The position numbers and the translations under genes are program-made. A stretch of 64,000 bases of DNA, taken from NCBI RefSeq assembly GCF_017798165.1, contig NZ_CP059068.1, positions 2,480,001-2,544,000 of the forward strand, read 5' to 3'. The notes beneath the pieces were generated by a model that had not been told where the DNA came from, did no database searches, and worked only from the letters and a program-made list of their open reading frames with translations. Of this stretch, positions 52,398 to 62,743 are shown piece after piece. How positions within the stretch are numbered: position 1 is the stretch's first letter; each line of letters starts with the position of its first letter. The stretch comes from Rhodoferax sp. AJA081-3 (lineage in GTDB: Bacteria; Pseudomonadota; Gammaproteobacteria; Burkholderiales; Burkholderiaceae_C).

Positions 52398-53619
52398 ATG
52401 GATGTGTGTGTTTTAGGGGCTGGCATTGTGGGACTGGCCACGGCGTATGAACTCAACCGCCAGGGTCTGCAGGTGACCGTGGTCGACCAGGCGACGCCCG
52501 GGGCCGGTGCCAGCGGTGGAAACGGCGCGCAACTGAGCTACAGCTACGTGCAACCCCTGGCCGATGCCTCCATCTGGGGGCAGTTGCCCCGGCTGCTGCT
52601 CGCCAGCGACTCCCCGCTGAAGATACGCCCGCAGTGGGATGTTGCGCAGTGGCGCTGGGGATTGCCTTTATGCGGGCCTGCAATACCAAAGCATCGGCCC
52701 GCACCACCGCCCAACTGTTACAACTGGCAGCCCTGAGCCGCAAGGGCCTGGACCGTATGCGCGCGCTGGAGCAGCCCGACTGCGACTTCTCCAGCACCGG
52801 CAAGCTGGTGCTCTACCCCGATGCCAAGAGTTTTGCGGCGGCACAAAGCAGGTGGCATTGCAGACGTCCTTGGGCAGCCAGCAGTCCGCCATCAGCGCCC
52901 AGCAGAGCTGTGAGCTGGAGCCTGCATTGGCCAGCTACCAGTCACACATAGCCGGAGCGGTGTATACGCCGTCGGAGTGTGCGGTGGACTGCCTGCTGTG
53001 CCAGGTGCTGGAACGCCTGCTGCGCGCCCGTGGTGTGCAGTTTGTGTTGGGCCATGCAGTAACCGCGCTGGAGACACGGCAGCAGCGCATCGTGGCGGCG
53101 CGCACAGCCACCCACGCCATTGCGGCCGCGCAGTTTGTTTTGGCCTTGGGCAGCGACAGTGTGCAGCTGGCCCGCACGGTAGGCGTGCGCTTACCGGTGT
53201 ACCCCATCAAGGGTTACAGCATGACACTGGATATTGCAGAGGCGCCCGAACACGCAGCGCCATACATCAATGTGACGGACATCGCACGCAAGGTGGTGTT
53301 TGCCCGCATTGGGACGCGGCTGCGGGTGGCCGGTATGGCCGAGCTGGTGGGCCATGACCGCAGCGTGCGCACCCAAGCGACAGACAGCCTGCGCCAGAGC
53401 ACGCAAGCACTCTTCCCTGCCTTGCAGACCAGTAAACCCGAAAGTCCTTGGGCGGGCCTGCGCCCGGCCACACCTACCGGACTCCCCATCGTGGGTGTGC
53501 AAACGGGCGGACCCAACAACCTGGTGGTCAACACCGGGCACGGTGCGTTGGGGCTGACCCTGGCCTTTGGCACGGCCCAGCAGGTGGTCAACCTCCTGGT
53601 GACAACACCCACCCCATGA
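52398..53619 (+). CDS. dadA: D-amino-acid dehydrogenase (DadA-like FAD oxidoreductase)
   Basis: About 407 residues. FAD dinucleotide fold MDVCVLGAGIVGLATAYEL, then TVVDQATPGAGASGGNGAQL, LLQLAALSRKGLDRM, LEPALASYQSHIAGAVYTPS, DCLLCQVLERLLRARGVQFV, FVLALGSDSVQLARTVGVRL, YPIKGYSMTLDIAE, PWAGLRPATPTGLPIVGVQ, NTGHGALGLTLAFGTAQQV. Oxidatively deaminates D-amino acids at the membrane, passing electrons to the respiratory chain. AGGAG precedes ATG 52398. Frameshifts at ~52660 and ~52850. Confidence 0.88.
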
Positions 53620-53621
53620 CG

Positions 53622-54522
53622 TCAGCCGCCCAAGGCCTGCACCACCGTTTGCTGCACGCAGCGCGTCATGGCGGTGGCCAGCAGGGAGCTGGGGCGGTTG
53701 ATGGGCCGCAACGCCACAATGGGAATCACGATCTGCGGCTCCAGCACCAACACGTCCACCCGGCTGTGGTCGGCCGAGATGGCGGTGCAGGCATCCACCA
53801 GCGCCACAGCCAGTCCATGGTGGGCCAAGGCCAGGGCGGCATGGTAGGTCTGCACCCGTACAGCAGACTGCAGGCCCACCCCAGCTGGCTACAGGCCTGG
53901 CTCAGGCTCACGCCCACCGGGTCACCCACATCGAGGCTGACCACCGGTATGTCCAGCAGATCAGTCAGCCCCACACTGCCCCGCTCGACCAGCGCAGCGC
54001 CCAACATACCCTTGGGTGCCACGCAGACCATGCTGCCTTCCGCCAGATGCTGCGGCTCCAACGAGGGTGGCCCCGACGCTGAAGACGTAGCCCACATCGG
54101 CCTCTTGCAAGACCAGCGAGGACACGATCTGCGGGGAGTGCAGCGACTCAATCGTCACCACCACCTTGGGGTGTTGGGCGCGGAACATTTTCAAGGCACG
54201 GGGCAGTATTTCGTAACTCAGCGCCAACACGCTGAGTACATGCAACTCGCCATCACCCTCGCCCTGCGCAGGCTGGTGGCCAGGCGCTGCACTTCGTCCA
54301 GCTGGGCAAACAGGCGTGCAATGTGCGGGTACAGGGCCTGCGCTCGGTGGTGGGCGTCAAGCGCCCTTTGACCCGCTGGAACAGCGCAAACCCCAACTGC
54401 AATTCCGCGTGCGCCAGGATGCGGCTCACTGCGGGCTGGGTCACGTTGATCAGGCGAGCGGCAGAACTGACGCTGCCCGTCAGCATGACGGCGTTAAAGA
54501 CTTCAATGTGGCGAAGGCGCAT
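53622..54522 (-). CDS. LysR-type regulator of the amino-acid cluster
   Basis: About 300 residues. HTH: MRLRHIEVFNAVMLTGSVSS, AARLINVTQPAVSRILAHAE, LQLGFALFQRVKGRLTPTTE. Effector domain: LHVLSVLALSYEILPRALKM, HPKVVVTIESLHSPQIVSSL, DLLDIPVVSLDVGDPVG, ALALAHHGLAVALVDACTAI. Resembles NocR/ArgP-like regulators of opine or amino-acid catabolism. Frameshifts at ~54340, ~54075 and ~53880. It abuts dadA tail to tail and is divergent from the binding protein at 54590, so it probably controls both. Confidence 0.82.
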
Positions 54523-54589
54523 GGGTCTGAGCTTATTACAAAGTTTCCTGCCCAAGTCCCCTGATCCCACCATTCCACCGGAGATTCCC

Positions 54590-55509
54590 ATGAAACTTTC
54601 ATTCTTGCGTTCACACGCCGTCCACATGCCCAAGCTTGGTGCGCTGTGCATCACCCTGTTGTTACCAGCCTGGACTGGCGCCAGCCAGATCGACCGCATC
54701 CGCGCCACCCAAGAAATCGTGATTGCGCACCGGGATACGTCCATTCCGTTCTCGTACCTGGACAGCAACGGGCAGCCCGTGGGTTATGCCATGGACCTGT
54801 GCGCCAAAGTAGTCAGCGCCCTGGAGCGTGAGCTGAAGATACCGAGCATCAAAGTGCGCTACCTGCCCGTCACCTCGGCCACGCGTATTGGTGCCATCGC
54901 CGACGGCTTGGCAGCCATGGAATGTGGTTCCACCACCAACACGGCCGAGCGGCGCACCAAGGTGGACTACACCATCGCCCACTTCATCTCTGCCTCACGC
55001 CTGCTGGTACGTACCGACACGGGCATCAACACACTGGAAGACCTGCAGGGCAAAACCGTGGTCTCCACCAAGGGCAGCACCAACATCAAGACACTGGAGC
55101 GTGTGGGCAAGGAGCGGGTGCTGCGGCTGCAGGTGCTGGAGGCACAGGACCATGCCGAGGGTTTTGCCATGGTGCGTGACAAGAAGGCCTCGGCCTTTGC
55201 GATGGACGATGTGTTGTTGTATGGCTTGCGTGCCAACTCGGGCCAGCCCGAGTCCTTCAAGGTCATTGGCAAATCCATGAGCATCGAGCCCTATGCCATC
55301 GTGTTACCCAAGGGCGACGCAGCATTCAAAAGCTGGTGGATGCGGAGATGCGCCGCATCATCCTGAGTGGCGAGATCAAACCGCTGTACCGCAAGTGGTT
55401 TGAAGAAGCCATTCCGCCCAAGGGCATCAATCTTGCGCTGCCCATGCCAGCCATGCTGCGCGATTCCTTCAAGTACCCCAGCGACAAGGTGGCCGACATC
55501 GGCGAGTGA
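54590..55509 (+). CDS. Glutamate/aspartate-type periplasmic binding protein 1
   Basis: About 306 residues. Signal (LGALCITLLLPAWTGAS), then DRIRATQEIVIAHRDTSIPF, SYLDSNGQPVGYAMDLCAKV, VRYLPVTSATRIGAIADGLA, AMECGSTTNTAERRTKVDYT, GKTVVSTKGSTNIKTLERVG, FAMDDVLLYGLRANSGQPES, ending DKVADIGE. SGSTTN-type ligand loop as in GltI. One frameshift at ~55330. Close paralogue of the next gene; no transport ATPase or permease adjacent. Confidence 0.85.
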
Positions 55510-55636
55510 CCATGAGTTTTTGTTATGGCCCCGGCGAAAGAAGGAATGGTGCAAAAACTGCGACAACTCCTACACTGAAATTGTGATTTTTGAAGAGCCC
55601 TTTAAACCCCAAACCCAACCACCCAGAAGGACCTGT

Positions 55637-56519
55637 ATGAAACTCTCCATCACCATGACCGCCGCACTGTTGGCAACGGCATTGGCAAGCACCGCCGGTG
55701 CACAGACGCTGAAGAAAGTGGCCGACGCCAACAAGATCAACGTGGCCTACCGCGAGTCGTCGGTGCCGTTCAGTTACCTCATAGGGCAGAGCAAGGCCGT
55801 GGGCTTTTCGGTGGACCTGACTGAGGCCATCATTGACGACGTGCGCAAGGCGGTGAAGAAGCCCAACCTGGAAGTGGCCTACCAGCCCGTGACCTCACAA
55901 AACCGCATCCCCTGCTGATGAACGGCACCATTGACCTGGAGTGTGGCTCCACGACCAACAACTCGACCCGCGCCAAGGACGTGGCCTTTGCCATCAACCA
56001 CTTCTACACCGGCACCCGGTTGCTGACCAAGACCACATCCGGCATCAAGAACTACGCCGACGCGGCGGGCAAGACCTTGGCAACCACGGCAGGTACCACC
56101 AATGCCATGGTGCTGCGCAAATACACCACCGAAAAAGACCTGAAGGTGAACGTGCTGCTGGGCAAGGACCACGACGACTCCCTGCTGCTGGTGGAGAGCG
56201 ACCGCGCCGTAGCTTTTGCCATGGATGACATTTTGCTGTTTGGCCTGCGCGCCAACCCAAGAGCCCCGAGTCTCTGGTGGTGGTGGGTGATTCACTGCAA
56301 GTGGAGCCCTATGCCTGCATGCTGCGCAAGGATGACCCCGAGTTCAAGAAACTGGTGGACGGCACCATCACCCGCCTGATGAAGTCCGGCGAATTCAGCA
56401 AGCTGTACACCAAGTGGTTTGAGTCGGCCATCGTGCCCAAGGGCGTGAACCTGAACCTGCCCATGAGCCAGCAACTCAAGGACAACCTCAAGGCCCTCAG
56501 CGACAAACCCGCCATCTGA
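55637..56519 (+). CDS. Glutamate/aspartate-type periplasmic binding protein 2
   Basis: About 294 residues. Signal MKLSITMTAALLATALASTA to AGA; NKINVAYRESSVPFSYLIG, VGFSVDLTEAIIDDVRKAVK, VAYQPVTSQNRIP, DLECGSTTNNSTRAKDVAFA, GKTLATTAGTTNAMVLRKYT, AFAMDDILLFGLRANP, LTRLMK-like TITRLMKSGEFSKLYTKWFE, ending LKALSDKPAI. AGAAGG precedes ATG 55637. Frameshifts at ~55910 and ~56260. Tandem paralogue of the preceding gene. Confidence 0.87.
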
Positions 56520-56547
56520 GCACGCCATGCCATCTGGAACGACAGCC

Positions 56548-57300
56548 ATGCACCGCACACGCATCGTGGGCATCCTGGGGGCATGGGCCCGGCCGCGGGT
56601 GCCGACTTTGCGCGCCTGTTTGTGCAGGCCTGTGCGGACCAGATGCAGGCCCTGCACATCCCCGTGACGGACCAGGCCTTCCCGAACACTGGCTGGCCCA
56701 GGCCCCGGTTCCCGACCGCAGTGCGGCGCTGGAGCTGCCCGGTTTTGGTGGCCACCAGCCGCTGGAGCCCATGCTCCAGGCCATGGGCAAACTGGCGGCG
56801 CTGGGTGCCACCAGTGTGGCGGTGGCCTGCAATACCGCACACGCCTGGCACGGTGAATTGCAGCAACGTTTCCCACAACTGGAAGTGTTGCACGTGGCGC
56901 GCGAAGTGGCGCGCACACTGGCGCGTGACGGCATCACCGAAGTCGGCCTGCTGGCCACCGACGGCACCTACCGCTCCGGCCTGTATGCCAAAGCGCTGGA
57001 GCAAGAGGTGGTGTGCCACATCCCCGAAGTGAGCGAATGTGAACGCCTGATGTACGGCATCTACAGCGGTGTGAAAACGGGCGACCTGGCGCTGGCTCAA
57101 CTGTGCTTTGAGTCGGTGGCGCGGGGCCTGGCGCTGCGCCACAACCTGGGTACCTTGATCATGGCTGCACCGAGATACCGCTGGCGCTGAAGAGCCTGAG
57201 CGGCATGCCGCAAGTGAACCTGGTGGACCCGGCCCAGCTGCTAGCCCGCGCGCTGGCGCGGCGTGCGTATGACCCGGCGCAAACGCCCCACAACGCTTAA
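56548..57300 (+). CDS. Aspartate/glutamate racemase family protein
   Basis: About 250 residues. MHRTRIVGILG then GMGPAAGADFARLFVQACAD, PMLQAMGKLAALGATSVAVA, CNTAHAWHGELQQ (first catalytic Cys), VAREVARTLARDGITEVGLL, ATDGTYRSGLYAKAL, and CTEIPLALKSL (second Cys, restored by one C at ~57167). The two-Cys, PLP-independent mechanism interconverts D and L forms. ATG 56548 has GGAA at suitable distance; 56527 is an alternative. Frameshifts at ~56580, ~56690, ~56740 and ~57167. Fits a D-amino-acid pathway with dadA. Confidence 0.85.
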
Positions 57301-57321
57301 ACAAACGGCCCCAGCCGAGGG

Positions 57322-58884
57322 AGTCTTTTCCAAATCAGGTTTGATCCTGAACAGCGGGCATAGCGGCTGTGTTCGGGCCCAGTCGATTGGTTAAGGATTA
57401 GGCAGTTTACGAGATCACCGGGATTGCCTGGTTTTGACTTCGTTGATCTCTCAATCGGATGCTCGCGGCGCTTGCGCCGCCTCTACAGACTTGCCACACA
57501 ACGTTCAAGCGCATTTGCCATATAGCTTTGGAGCCAGTTCCTCCCAGGCGGCGTTGCGAGCCTGAGCGGCTTGCAAGTCACTCTGTTTGTTCGCCTGCTT
57601 CAGCAAATCTTTGATCGTTACCCCGCCTTGAGGTGGCGCAGGCGTGCTGGCAAACTGGCCAACTTCTCCAGCGGGGTTTGGGCATCCCGGGCGTAGTAGC
57701 GTCTCAGGGTGCGACCAGGCTTCTTGGGGTCATCCTTCAGGCTTGCAAACAGGCTGGGTCTGTGTAAATTGTTCAGCGGGTTGAAGTGCTCCTGGTTGAA
57801 GTCATTGATCAGCCCCGCTTTGCTGCGCGCGATGTGTTTGAAGCCAAACATCTTGCGCACCACCGCACCATTCTTGCCTTCGACCAGCGCGTTGTCGGTA
57901 CTGCGCCGTGGGCGTGATTTGGTCAGCTCGATGCGGGCGTTCTCCATCAGCTCCAACATGCGCTCGTTGATGTACTCCACACCGTTGTCAGCGTGGATGC
58001 CGCGTAGCTTGAAGGGAAACTGCTCGATCAGCAACTCAACGGCGGTACGCATAAAGCTGTGGCTGATGTGCTCCGTGCACACCACCACCTGCCATTGGGT
58101 GACGATATCGACTGCATTGATGTGGTAGACCCCTTTGAGACCGTCAAGGTCGCCTTGGTGCACGCTGTCGATGCGGATGTGACCAGCATGGCCTTGCGGT
58201 GTTGGCGCTCGTCGCTCGCCGATCTGGGTGCAGCGCGGCGACGCGGTGGTCTTGCTGCGGTGCACACGCTCGCGCTCGTAGCGAACGCTGTTTCTGAGGT
58301 TGTACAGGTGCGAAACGCTGATGGCACTCAGGCGCTCGAAGCGGGCGTCCCCATACACATGCCACTGGCGCCACAGCACATGGGTTGTGGCCGCCCCGGA
58401 GAGGGTGTCAAAGGCGCGGTCGGTCTGGGCCAGCAGGGCAATGTCCTGGTCCGTAAAGCGTCGTGCGTAGGCCGTGTTGGGTGCCACGTAGCGGCGCTGT
58501 AGAACTTCCCGTCCAGAGCACGCGATACCAGGCGTTTGACCTGTGCGCTGGAGTAGCCGCTGGTGCGTTCCAGGTAGCGCAGCACCACGGAACGATCCGT
58601 GCGACACAGGCTGGCGTAGGCGAAGCGTTGGATGGTCTGCGCGACATGGGCGTAGCACGCTGTGGTGTCGGCCAGGCTTGCGAACTCCAAAGCCTGTGTA
58701 CTGTCCAAAACTGGCGCAACTGCGCCATCGTTTTGAGCTTCAATAGGTTCATGTCAATCACCATTCATTGATGATCGACTGGCTTCGCTACCTGCCGCCG
58801 GTTCCAATTTACTGAATCGCCTGAGGATCAAACCTCGTTGGAATCAGAAAACCGTTCAGGATCAAACCTCATTGGATAATGACT
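57322..58884. mobile_element. Complete insertion sequence with 5-bp target duplication
   Basis: 1,563 bp. The left end AGTCTTTTCCAAATCAGG then TTTGATCCTGAAC is inverted at the right end (GTTCAGGATCAAACC then TCATTGGATAATGACT) with a few mismatches. GAGGG flanks both sides (57317-57321 and 58885-58889), a 5-bp target duplication. A second partial end repeat (CCTGAGGATCAAACCTCGTT, 58820-58839) lies inside the right end. One transposase gene. The IS family is not assigned. Confidence 0.8.
57505..58764 (-). CDS. DDE transposase, integrase-core (rve) type
   Basis: About 418 residues. N-terminal HTH region (QTIQRFAYASLCRTDRSVVL, SAQVKRLVSRALDG), then the rve catalytic core: GHIRIDSVHQGDLDGLKGVY (first Asp), LRGIHADNGVEYINERMLEL (second Asp), SRPRRSTDNALVEGKNGAVV (Glu). 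Then NPLNNLHRPSLFA and the tail KLYGKCA, reached by restoring one G at ~57630. The stop is at 57505. Frameshifts also at ~58500 and ~58720. The DDE set is complete. Confidence 0.85.
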
Positions 58885-58903
58885 GAGGGTCTTAAGCCTG
58901 TTT

Positions 58904-59009
58904 GGCCTCTAGCCCCCGTCGAATCTCACGGCATCGCTATCACTTTTATAGTATTCAGCGACGCAAGGCGCCAAAGGCTTCAAACTCCCAGCTGCGCATG
59001 GCCAAGAGC
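58904..59009 (+). repeat. Left direct repeat of the toxin island (repeat B + gene 3' end)
   Basis: About 105 bp closely matching 62640-62743 in the same orientation. The first ~45 bp is a family-B repeat (GGCCTCTAGCCCCCGTCGAA). The rest encodes, on the minus strand, the C-terminus LLAMRSWEFEAFGALRR plus stop, identical in protein to the regulator end at 62689. Differences in the coding part are synonymous. A truncated gene end without its body. Confidence 0.8.
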
Positions 59010-59273
59010 TGCCAACGCGACAAAACCCAACGAACGCATACAAACTAAACCCCTGCTGCTTCCCTTCAGCAATAGTGAAGACCTAGCTCACCTACGATCT
59101 TGCCGCACCGGAGATGGCGCCTCTATAGAGGACACGGCGCTCCAATTTGCTGTCAGACCAAACTATGCTGAAGCAGCTTTGGACATTGCGGCACGTTCAA
59201 TAAGCAGCATCAGTGGCACCATAGACGTCGTGGTCGAGGTTGCTGTATTTGCCCCAACTCTCTACATTCTTCG
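59010..59273. other. Island stretch without a supported gene
   Basis: An open plus-strand frame crosses this stretch (to 59418) but it starts inside the IS end and overlaps the zinc-ribbon gene antisense. It has no recognised domain. Composition is AT-richer than core genes. I see nothing firm. Confidence 0.4.
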
Positions 59274-59483
59274 TCAAATACCTCGAATTCGTTCAACGAA
59301 GCAGCCGCCAGTCTCGCAACGAATTTCCAACCCGCCATCGCCACCAGTGAATCGAAATGACGAGCCACAGCGCAAGCAGCGGAGTTTTGTGGCGCCATTC
59401 ATCTTGTACGCCTCATAGGCTGCATGTGCTTGCTGATACTCGGCATCGCTGAACACTGGCCGATCACTCTTCTTAGAATCCAT
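59274..59483 (-). CDS. Small zinc-ribbon protein, candidate immunity/partner
   Basis: 69 residues. MDSKKSDRPVFSDAEYQQAH, AAYEAYKMNGATKLRCLRCG, SSFRFTGGDGGLEIRCETGG, CFVERIRGI. RCLRCG and RCETGGC provide four Cys as a zinc ribbon, after a helical N-terminus. Its ATG overlaps the stop of the upstream modular metallopeptidase gene by 11 nt (ATGGATTCTAA), so the two are translationally linked. A small gene directly following a polymorphic toxin is usually its immunity gene; this is inference from position. Confidence 0.65.
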   Translation of the reverse strand: MDSKKSDRPVFSDAEYQQAHAAYEAYKMNGATKLRCLRCGSSFRFTGGDGGLEIRCETGGCFVERIRGI

Positions 59484-62390
59484 AAATCAAGCTCCGCATA
59501 TAGTTGTTCATATTAATCTGCTGACCAGCATCCGTAGCACGCTGTGCAGCGTCAATAACCAAATTTCTTTGTTCGAGTTCGGTCAGACCTGGGACATTTT
59601 TCGACGCCCAATAGCTTGCCCGAAATTCATCATTCCAGGCACGCGGTGCAACCCCGGTGTCACGATATTCAAGATGCCCCATTTCATGGGCAAGGGTTTC
59701 TCGAACTGAAAGACTTGCAGTTGGGTGAAGGCTGTCAGAAGTCGTTGGGAAGACATCGCCGCGAACGTAGACGACACCTCTGTCTGATACACCGGTAAAT
59801 GGCCCTTCGTTGATGCGCAATAGTGCCGGATCGCCGCCAAGTTCACTCCATGCATTCTGCACATGAGCGATTTCCGGATCTGTTAAGCGCCTTGCGACCT
59901 CACCGCGAGCGGGACTACCTATCCCAGAAATTCCGCGAATTTCCGTATTTGCCCCTGTTGCTGCTTGCAACCCACCTGGGCCATCCGCCAGCAGTGAGCC
60001 TCCCTCAGTGTCCCCGGCAGCCCAGCCACAGTTGCGACGATATCCAAAGGGCTTGATGGCATGAACTCCGCGGCCAGAACAACATCGGAAAGATGAGCCA
60101 CACCCATCCGGGCTCCCATGACCTCCCACCATGTACTTTGCGGGTTGTCGATGATCCGCTGCAAGTCACCCATCTGCGCCAACGGCACATCGGTTCCCGC
60201 CCTCCAGAAATCTTTCACTGCCGGGATAGGTGCAGTAATTTCATTGCTGTCCGGCTGTCGGTAGTAGGGTGGCACGGCGTTCGCTTCGCCATTTACTCCA
60301 ACCCAAGCCAGGTTCGGTTGCGTGCGCCCTGTGTTGTCGACAATCAGGTTCTGCTGCCCGCTAGGCGCTGCCTGGCTCAATGCCTCAAACGAGCCGGGCG
60401 CAGCTGTTGTTGCGCCAGTGTTGCCAGCGCCAAAGAACTCCCAGTGCTCATTGGCCGCGTTGTTCTGGTTCGCAGCCGCAATGCGCACATTGCCCGCGTT
60501 GAGCGCGCCTTGGCCTTGCGTGGACTGGTCACCATAGGCCTGCCAGCTATCAGGCACAAAGACGGTGTCACCTACATTGAGCCTATCGGTGCTCATGCCA
60601 TTGGCGGCCATGAAGTTGCCCACGGCCTGCGGATGGCTGCTACCCACTATCGTTGAGATGTTGTCATCGGCCTGCACCACGTGCGTTCGACCAGAAACAC
60701 TGGTCTCTGTACTGCTGCGGTAGTCGCGCTCGCTGGCGCGGAAGTCGGCTTGCACGTCTACGGAGGTCGATAGGTTTGTATCCCCATGCCGCGAATGTTC
60801 AGCGGGTCTGCTGCTACGGTACGGGCAGCAGTGTCCTGGGCGAAAGTTAGCCCGGCATCACCATTGGTGTACGGATTGCCAATCAGATTTGCATCGTTGT
60901 ACGCAGTGCCGGGTTGTGTAGCCGTAACCTGTGAGGGGTCCAGGGCAGCCACATCGTCATTTGCAAACAACGCACCGCCCGGTGTGGAGGCGGGTGTACG
61001 CATGGCCATGGAACTCGCAGTGGAGGCGCCGCTGTTGATGACCCCATGAGGTCCCCGTCCGTCATCGCCGTAAACGTCATGCCACCCAGTACCCGCGCGG
61101 TGTCTACGGGCATGCTCGTCAAGTCAACAATACTGTCGGAGATCTCGCCGCTGGCCAAACCGCCGGCCCAACTCGTTACGCCTGCCACAAAGGATGAGCC
61201 CAGGTCACCGGTGCGCACGAAGTTCATGAGCCCCGAAGTCACTCCTGGGGTATTCAGGATGTTGCCTATGGTGTTCAGGGCAGTGCCTGCACCCGCAGTT
61301 TGGCCGATGGTGCTGATGAAGGGATTAACGACTCCGGCTGTCAGCGCCATCATGAGGGCGGGGTTTTGGCAACTCCGGTGCCTAGATTGCCTACGGCCCT
61401 CACCATGCCACCCAATACGCCCCTCCGTTGTCATAACCGGGCTCCCAATGGAGATTGATCGGGTCGTAGGGTGCTTGACCCGGCAGGTAACAAATTTGCG
61501 GCTGCGTGCCGTCAGCGCCATCACGCGCCATACTGGGGTCAAAGGGGACTGGTTGCCAGGATTGGAACACTTCGTCGGGTGTCATGCCCTCCCAGCGGTA
61601 GTTGACTCCGTCATTGGGCCCTTTGAAGCGGCCATTGGTGTCCAGCATCCAGGGCTCAATGGTGGTTTCAAACTCTGCACGGGTCTGAGGTTCTCGGTGT
61701 ACTTCTTCGTATTTGTAGATGTCACGGATGTCTAGATTGTCCCCGGCACCCGTGCTTACGCTGCCTGCGTAGCGGCCGGAGTTCAGGTAGTTGGCCATGT
61801 CCGTCGGTGTGACACCTATAAACTGGGCGGCCTCGTTGACTCCTATGTTGTTGGCCTGCATGCCTTCATAGATTTTGGCGGGGTCGTTTTGTGTTGGTTC
61901 CAGTAGTCAGCCATCGCTTGTCGGCGTTGCTGTTCTGGTGTTGGTGTTGGTGTCGATGCGGCTTGTTGTGTGGTGGGAGACGGTGTTGTGGGTGTTGCCT
62001 GTGTTGGGTTCCAGCCGGTGAGGGCCGTTACACGCTCTGCGCTGACTCCGTGTTGGGCCATGGCGGCGTTGAGGGCTGCTGCATCTCCGGCGTGGGCTTG
62101 GTAGAAGCTCACGATGGCGGCATCCGACACTGCAGGGGTTGCTGCAACTGTTACTGCGGCCGGGGGCGCGGGTGAAGTCGGTTCCCGGACACCCACACCT
62201 CAACAGGTTCTGCCTGCGCCGAACGCCAGCCGGTGAGTGCGGCTACGCGGTCTGCACTGACGCCGTATTGGGCCATGGCTGCATTGATGGCTGCTGCATC
62301 GCCTGCGTGCGCAAGATAGAAGTTCGTAATGTCTGTGTCTGATATGCCCGATTGGTAGCCTGGGGTGTCGTAGCGTGAGTAGTCGTACAT
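59473..62390 (-). CDS. Modular LysM/metallopeptidase polymorphic-toxin-like protein
   Basis: About 970 residues after bridging several frameshifts. N-terminus MYDYSRYDTPGYQSGISDTD; two copies of a ~40-residue module (FYLAHAGDAAAINAAMAQYG and FYQAHAGDAAALNAAMAQHG, each ending ALTGW) joined by a Thr/Pro/Gln linker. A region GVNEAAQFIGVTPTDMANYL, a Gly/Ala-rich hydrophobic stretch (VNPFISTIGQTAGAGTALNT), a LysM-like domain (THVVQADDNISTIVGSSHPQ, LNVGDTVFVPDSW). A C-terminal domain has LSVRETLAHEMGHLEYRDTG (HExxH zinc metallopeptidase), ending MRSLIYGF. No signal peptide. Resembles contact-dependent or type VI-type toxins with a variable C-terminal enzyme; the secretion route is unknown. Confidence 0.7.
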
Positions 62391-62522
62391 CCTCGGGGCT
62401 TCTTTCTATCTTTCTTGGTTTACGCCTGCGTGCCGGTTTGACCGGACACGCCCTCCGTGGCTTTGCTTTGATGCAGAGTCCGCACGAGCGGTTATTTTGA
62501 TTGAGCGTGTTTGTTTTGAACA

Positions 62523-62538
62523 CCCTACAGATGTAGGG
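62523..62538. promoter_or_regulatory. Perfect palindrome upstream of the toxin-like gene
   Basis: CCCTACAGATGTAGGG: 7-bp arms around GA, about 135 nt upstream of the start at 62390. It may be an operator or a hairpin. Nothing else in 62391-62639 is recognisable. Confidence 0.4.
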
Positions 62539-62639
62539 GTAGCCACATTTTTGAGTTGACCTTCACCGCTTGCAACGGTTGCCGATTTGCCTCAAAACAG
62601 GGGGAAGAGGCATTTTACAAAACGCTATGCGGAAGGTGT

Positions 62640-62743
62640 GGCTCTAGCCCCGTCGAATATCACGGTAACGCTATCGAATTTATAGTATTCAACGGCGCAA
62701 GGCACCAAAGGCCTCAAACTCCCAACTGCGCATGGCCAAGAGC
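62640..62743 (+). repeat. Right direct repeat of the toxin island
   Basis: Matches 58904-59009. It comprises a family-B repeat (GGCTCTAGCCCCGTCGAATA) and the genuine 3' end of the XRE-type regulator gene (stop at 62689). Confidence 0.8.

Noticed and set aside
58879..59418. 179-residue plus-strand open frame
   Set aside because: It starts in the IS terminal repeat, runs through the direct repeat and is antisense to the zinc-ribbon gene; no domain or ribosome site.
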